Part shown: piece by piece, positions 58,167 to 60,219 of the stretch
Layout of the letters: every line of letters begins with the position of its first letter
Numbering within the stretch: position 1 is the first letter of the stretch
Origin: Streptomyces albidochromogenes
GTDB taxonomy: Bacteria; Actinomycetota; Actinomycetes; Streptomycetales; Streptomycetaceae
Direction of reading: 5' to 3'
NCBI RefSeq assembly: GCF_005981925.1
Contig: NZ_VBVX01000004.1
Span: 1-60,219, forward strand
DNA length: 60,219 nucleotides
Made by a program: the position numbers and the translations under genes
The notes under the pieces: generated by a model
Database searches by the model: none
What the model was told of the DNA's origin: nothing
Seen by the model: the letters and a program-made list of their open reading frames with translations, nothing else

Positions 58167-58180
58167 GACGTGATCACGTC
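58167..58180. promoter_or_regulatory. 14-bp perfect palindrome, operator candidate
   Basis: GACGTGATCACGTC is perfectly self-complementary and flanked by GGCC on both sides. It lies 122 bp before the aminotransferase-like gene in a 246-bp gap. Confidence 0.5.
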
Positions 58181-58257
58181 CGGCCGGGACCGGCCCCGCC
58201 GGCCCGGTGCGGAGCCGATCAGCTGGGATTCGCCCGCAAGCGCCGTACCGGAACCAC

Positions 58258-58273
58258 CCGTATAACCGTATAC
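58258..58273. promoter_or_regulatory. CCGTATA direct repeat with inverted GTATA/TATAC
   Basis: CCGTATA occurs twice, 8 bp apart, and GTATA-ACCG-TATAC (58260-58273) is an inverted repeat in the same place. GntR/MocR-type sites often look like this. It lies 28 bp before the start of the aminotransferase-like gene. Confidence 0.45.
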
Positions 58274-58301
58274 AGGGCCAGATCGGCGTGGAGGTGACCG
58301 C

Positions 58302-59519
58302 ATGCAGCGGACGGTCGAGGAAGGGCGCGGCCCCGTCCGGTACGGGCCGCCCGCCCCCGCTCCCGGCCTGCCCGTCCTGCCGGAGCTGTCCGCCGTCTTC
58401 GCCGCGGCCGCCGGGCGCACCCACGCCGAGCCCCCCGGCGGCGGGCCCGCCCTGCGCGGGGCTGCCGCCGCGTACTGGTGGCGGCGCGGACTGCAGAGCG
58501 AGGCGCGGTGCGTCGCGGTCGCCTCCGGCGCCCAGCCGCTGCTGTTCGCGCTGATGGCCGCCGTCGGCGGAGACGTCCTGCTGCCGCGGCCCTGCCCCGC
58601 CTGGTGGGTCCCGCAGGCCACGATGCTCGGCCGGGCGGCGTACCACGTGCCCACGCCGGCCGAGTGCGGCGGCGTGACCGATCCGTTCGCGCTGCTGGAG
58701 ACCGTACGGCGGGTCCGCGACGAGGGCGGCGACCCGCGTCTGCTGCTGCTGTGCGTCCCCGACGACCCGACGGCCACCGTCGCCCCGCCCGAAGTGGTGC
58801 ACGAGGTCTGCGAGGCGGCGGTCTCCGAGGGCCTGCACATCATCAGCGACGAGACCTGGCTGGACACGCTCCACCGGCCGCAGGAGACGGTGTTCGTCAG
58901 CCCCGCCGAGATGTTCCCCGGGCAGGTCACCGTGCTCGCCGACCTGGCGGGCGCGTACACCCCGGCGAGCTGGCCCGCCGCCCTCGCCCGCTGCCCCCTC
59001 ACCGCGTACGGCGCGGCGCTGCACGCCAGGACCCTGGACCTGCTGACCGCGATCGGCGCCGTCGTCGCGGGGCCCGTCGCCGAGGCGGCGACGTACGCGC
59101 TCGGCGAGCCCGAGCCGGTCGCCGTCCGGCTCAGGAGCGCCGCCGCGCTGCACGCGCGCGTGGCCGCCGCGGCGCACCGCGCGGTCCTCGCCGTCGGCGC
59201 GCTCGCCCGGCCGCCCCAGGCCGGCCGCCACCTGTACGCCGACCTCGGCCCCCTGCGCGCCGGCCTCGCCGCCCGCCGGGTCACCGACTCCATGGACCTG
59301 GAGAACTACCTGAGCGAACGCCTCGGGGTCCCCGCACCCGGCGGTCACCGGTTCGGCGACGAGATGGGCGGGCTGCGCGTGCGGATCGCCACCGCTCCGC
59401 TGCTCGGGGCAACCCCGCAGGAGCGTCTGGAGTCCCTCTCGTCGGCACAGCCACTGGAACTTCCGCACGTGGCCGACGCGTTGAGCACCTTCGCGACGGC
59501 CTTCGACGAACTTCGCTGA
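58302..59519 (+). CDS. aminotransferase-fold protein lacking the catalytic lysine
   Basis: A 405-aa protein with the layout of fold-type-I PLP enzymes. The glycine/serine substrate-loop region is SGAQPLLFALMAAVGGDVLLPRPCPAWW near 80-107 (in parts), PDDPTAT stands where NPTG is expected, and ISDETW stands where the PLP-N1-binding Asp lies. The protein contains no lysine at all, so a PLP Schiff base cannot form. It is either a pseudoenzyme with a binding role or a regulator. A GGAGGTG ribosome binding site supports the ATG at 58302. Two regulatory repeats lie upstream. Confidence 0.8.
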   Translation: MQRTVEEGRGPVRYGPPAPAPGLPVLPELSAVFAAAAGRTHAEPPGGGPALRGAAAAYWWRRGLQSEARCVAVASGAQPLLFALMAAVGGDVLLPRPCPAWWVPQATMLGRAAYHVPTPAECGGVTDPFALLETVRRVRDEGGDPRLLLLCVPDDPTATVAPPEVVHEVCEAAVSEGLHIISDETWLDTLHRPQETVFVSPAEMFPGQVTVLADLAGAYTPASWPAALARCPLTAYGAALHARTLDLLTAIGAVVAGPVAEAATYALGEPEPVAVRLRSAAALHARVAAAAHRAVLAVGALARPPQAGRHLYADLGPLRAGLAARRVTDSMDLENYLSERLGVPAPGGHRFGDEMGGLRVRIATAPLLGATPQERLESLSSAQPLELPHVADALSTFATAFDELR

Positions 59520-59557
59520 ACCCCATCCGGCGTACGCCACCGAACGGAGCCCCCTCG

Positions 59558-60219
59558 ATGTCCCAGACGCAGGCGCAGACCGAGCAGCAGACCGAGCGGC
59601 ACACCGCGCCCGCCCGCACCGGAGCCGGAACCGGCACGCTCGCTCCGCCCCGCCCGCTGGGCGAGATCCGCACCTGGCCCCGGTCGTTCGCCGACCGCCT
59701 CACCACCCCGCTCCCCGGCGTCAAGGCGTTCGCCAGACTCGCCCGCGAGGGCGCGTTCCGCCCGGGCCCCGAGGGCCTGCGCGATGTCGCCCTGGTGCCG
59801 TACGAGCCGGGCCCGCTGCCCGCCGCCGACGTCTCCACCGTCGCCGTCACCTGGGCCGGGCACGCCAGCTGGGTCGTCCGCATAGGCGGGCTCACCGTCC
59901 TCACCGACCCCGTCTGGTCGCAGAAGATCCTCGGTACGCCGGCCCGGGTCACGCCGGTCGGCGTCCGCTGGGAGGACCTGCCGCAGATCGACGCGGTGGT
60001 CATCAGCCACAACCACTACGACCACCTGGACGCCCCCACCCTCAAGCGCCTCCCGCACGACACGCCGCTCTTCGTCCCGGCCGGACTCGCCCGCTGGTGC
60101 CGGCGCCGCGGCTTCACCCGGGTCACCGAGCTCGACTGGTGGGAGGGCGCCGAACTCGGCGGTGTCCGCTTCGACTTCGTCCCCGCCCACCACTGGAGCA
60201 AGCGCTCCCTCACCGACAC
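59558..60219 (+). CDS. MBL-fold hydrolase, UlaG/NAPE-PLD-like (cut by window end)
   Basis: The first 220 codons of a metallo-beta-lactamase-fold protein. A disordered Gln/Thr-rich start is followed by VTWAGHASWVVRIGG and LTDPVW near 96-119; the metal motif H-x-H-x-D-H is SHNHYDHLD (His151, His153, Asp155, His156). AHHWSKRS near the end is typical of the NAPE-PLD/UlaG branch, suggesting a phosphodiesterase or lactonase. The gene runs beyond 60219, so its end is unknown. It starts 38 bp after the aminotransferase-like gene and may be in its operon. Confidence 0.88.
   Translation, partial: MSQTQAQTEQQTERHTAPARTGAGTGTLAPPRPLGEIRTWPRSFADRLTTPLPGVKAFARLAREGAFRPGPEGLRDVALVPYEPGPLPAADVSTVAVTWAGHASWVVRIGGLTVLTDPVWSQKILGTPARVTPVGVRWEDLPQIDAVVISHNHYDHLDAPTLKRLPHDTPLFVPAGLARWCRRRGFTRVTELDWWEGAELGGVRFDFVPAHHWSKRSLTD

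Noticed and set aside
1-60219. tRNA, rRNA, CRISPR, insertion sequence or prophage
   Set aside because: I found no cloverleaf, repeat-spacer array, transposase, integrase or phage gene.

Overview
The window looks like a Streptomyces (or close relative) chromosome segment. GC is very high and almost every codon ends in G or C. GTG and TTG starts are common, neighbouring genes overlap as ATGA/GTGA, several genes appear leaderless, and the gas vesicle cluster is of the actinomycete O-A-F-G-J-L-S-K type. I see no rRNA, tRNA, CRISPR array, transposase or prophage. The ethylmalonyl-CoA and gas vesicle blocks resemble, from memory, core-chromosome blocks of other streptomycetes. All functions are read from motifs by eye; no database search was possible.

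Layout. (1) 0-6.3 kb: a PucR-type regulator divergent from a five-gene branched-chain-amino-acid-type ABC importer, closed by a strong bidirectional terminator. (2) 6.3-17.1 kb, minus strand: phosphatidylethanolamine synthesis (psd-pssA), then the ethylmalonyl-CoA pathway genes ccr-ecm-mcl-mch-acyl-CoA dehydrogenase, a TetR regulator and a tandem-fused 3-hydroxybutyryl-CoA dehydrogenase. (3) 17.4-24.1 kb: small accessory genes (HEAT protein, GNAT, two SRPBCC proteins, TetR, a secreted S33 peptidase, an Rv2578c-type radical SAM protein, a methyltransferase). (4) 24.2-29.3 kb: four tightly packed, partly overlapping genes for four unrelated peptidase families (M55, M20, S9, S66). (5) 29.4-37.3 kb: DinB, a secreted alpha/beta hydrolase, GNAT, DUF6204, DUF5107/TPR, VOC, methyltransferase and LLM oxidoreductase. 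(6) 37.4-41.7 kb: NDH-2-like flavoprotein, transketolase, stand-alone LigD-type primase-polymerase. (7) 41.7-46.9 kb: MFS transporter divergent from a gas vesicle operon. (8) 47-57 kb: CDF transporter, PAP2-DAGK fusion, PfpI/DJ-1 and CBS proteins, a pyruvate-oxidase-like TPP enzyme, a SigB/SigF-type sigma factor, PAS-GAF and GAF-ANTAR proteins. (9) 56.8 kb to the end: a Tat-exported molybdopterin oxidoreductase, a fold-type-I PLP-enzyme homologue with no lysine at all, and a metallo-beta-lactamase-fold protein cut by the window end.

How the parts fit. Region 2 encodes most of an acetyl-CoA assimilation route: HbdA feeds crotonyl-CoA formation, Ccr carboxylates it, Ecm rearranges ethylmalonyl-CoA, the dehydrogenase makes mesaconyl-CoA, MaoC hydrates it and the CitE-like lyase cleaves it. 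The same route supplies extender units for polyketides. Regions 5-8 look like a stress neighbourhood. SigB-type promoter elements (GTTT or GNNT, 14-16 nt, GGG-rich -10) stand before the LLM and NDH genes, the MFS and gas vesicle genes, the PAP2-DAGK gene, the CBS gene, the TPP enzyme, the sigma factor itself and the ANTAR gene.

Observations most worth checking: the SigB-type promoter set around a sigma factor gene; the lysine-free aminotransferase-like protein; a 15-codon ORF exactly bridging gvpG and gvpJ where many streptomycetes carry gvpY/gvpZ; a codon-usage patch inside the acyl-CoA dehydrogenase; and the four-peptidase operon.
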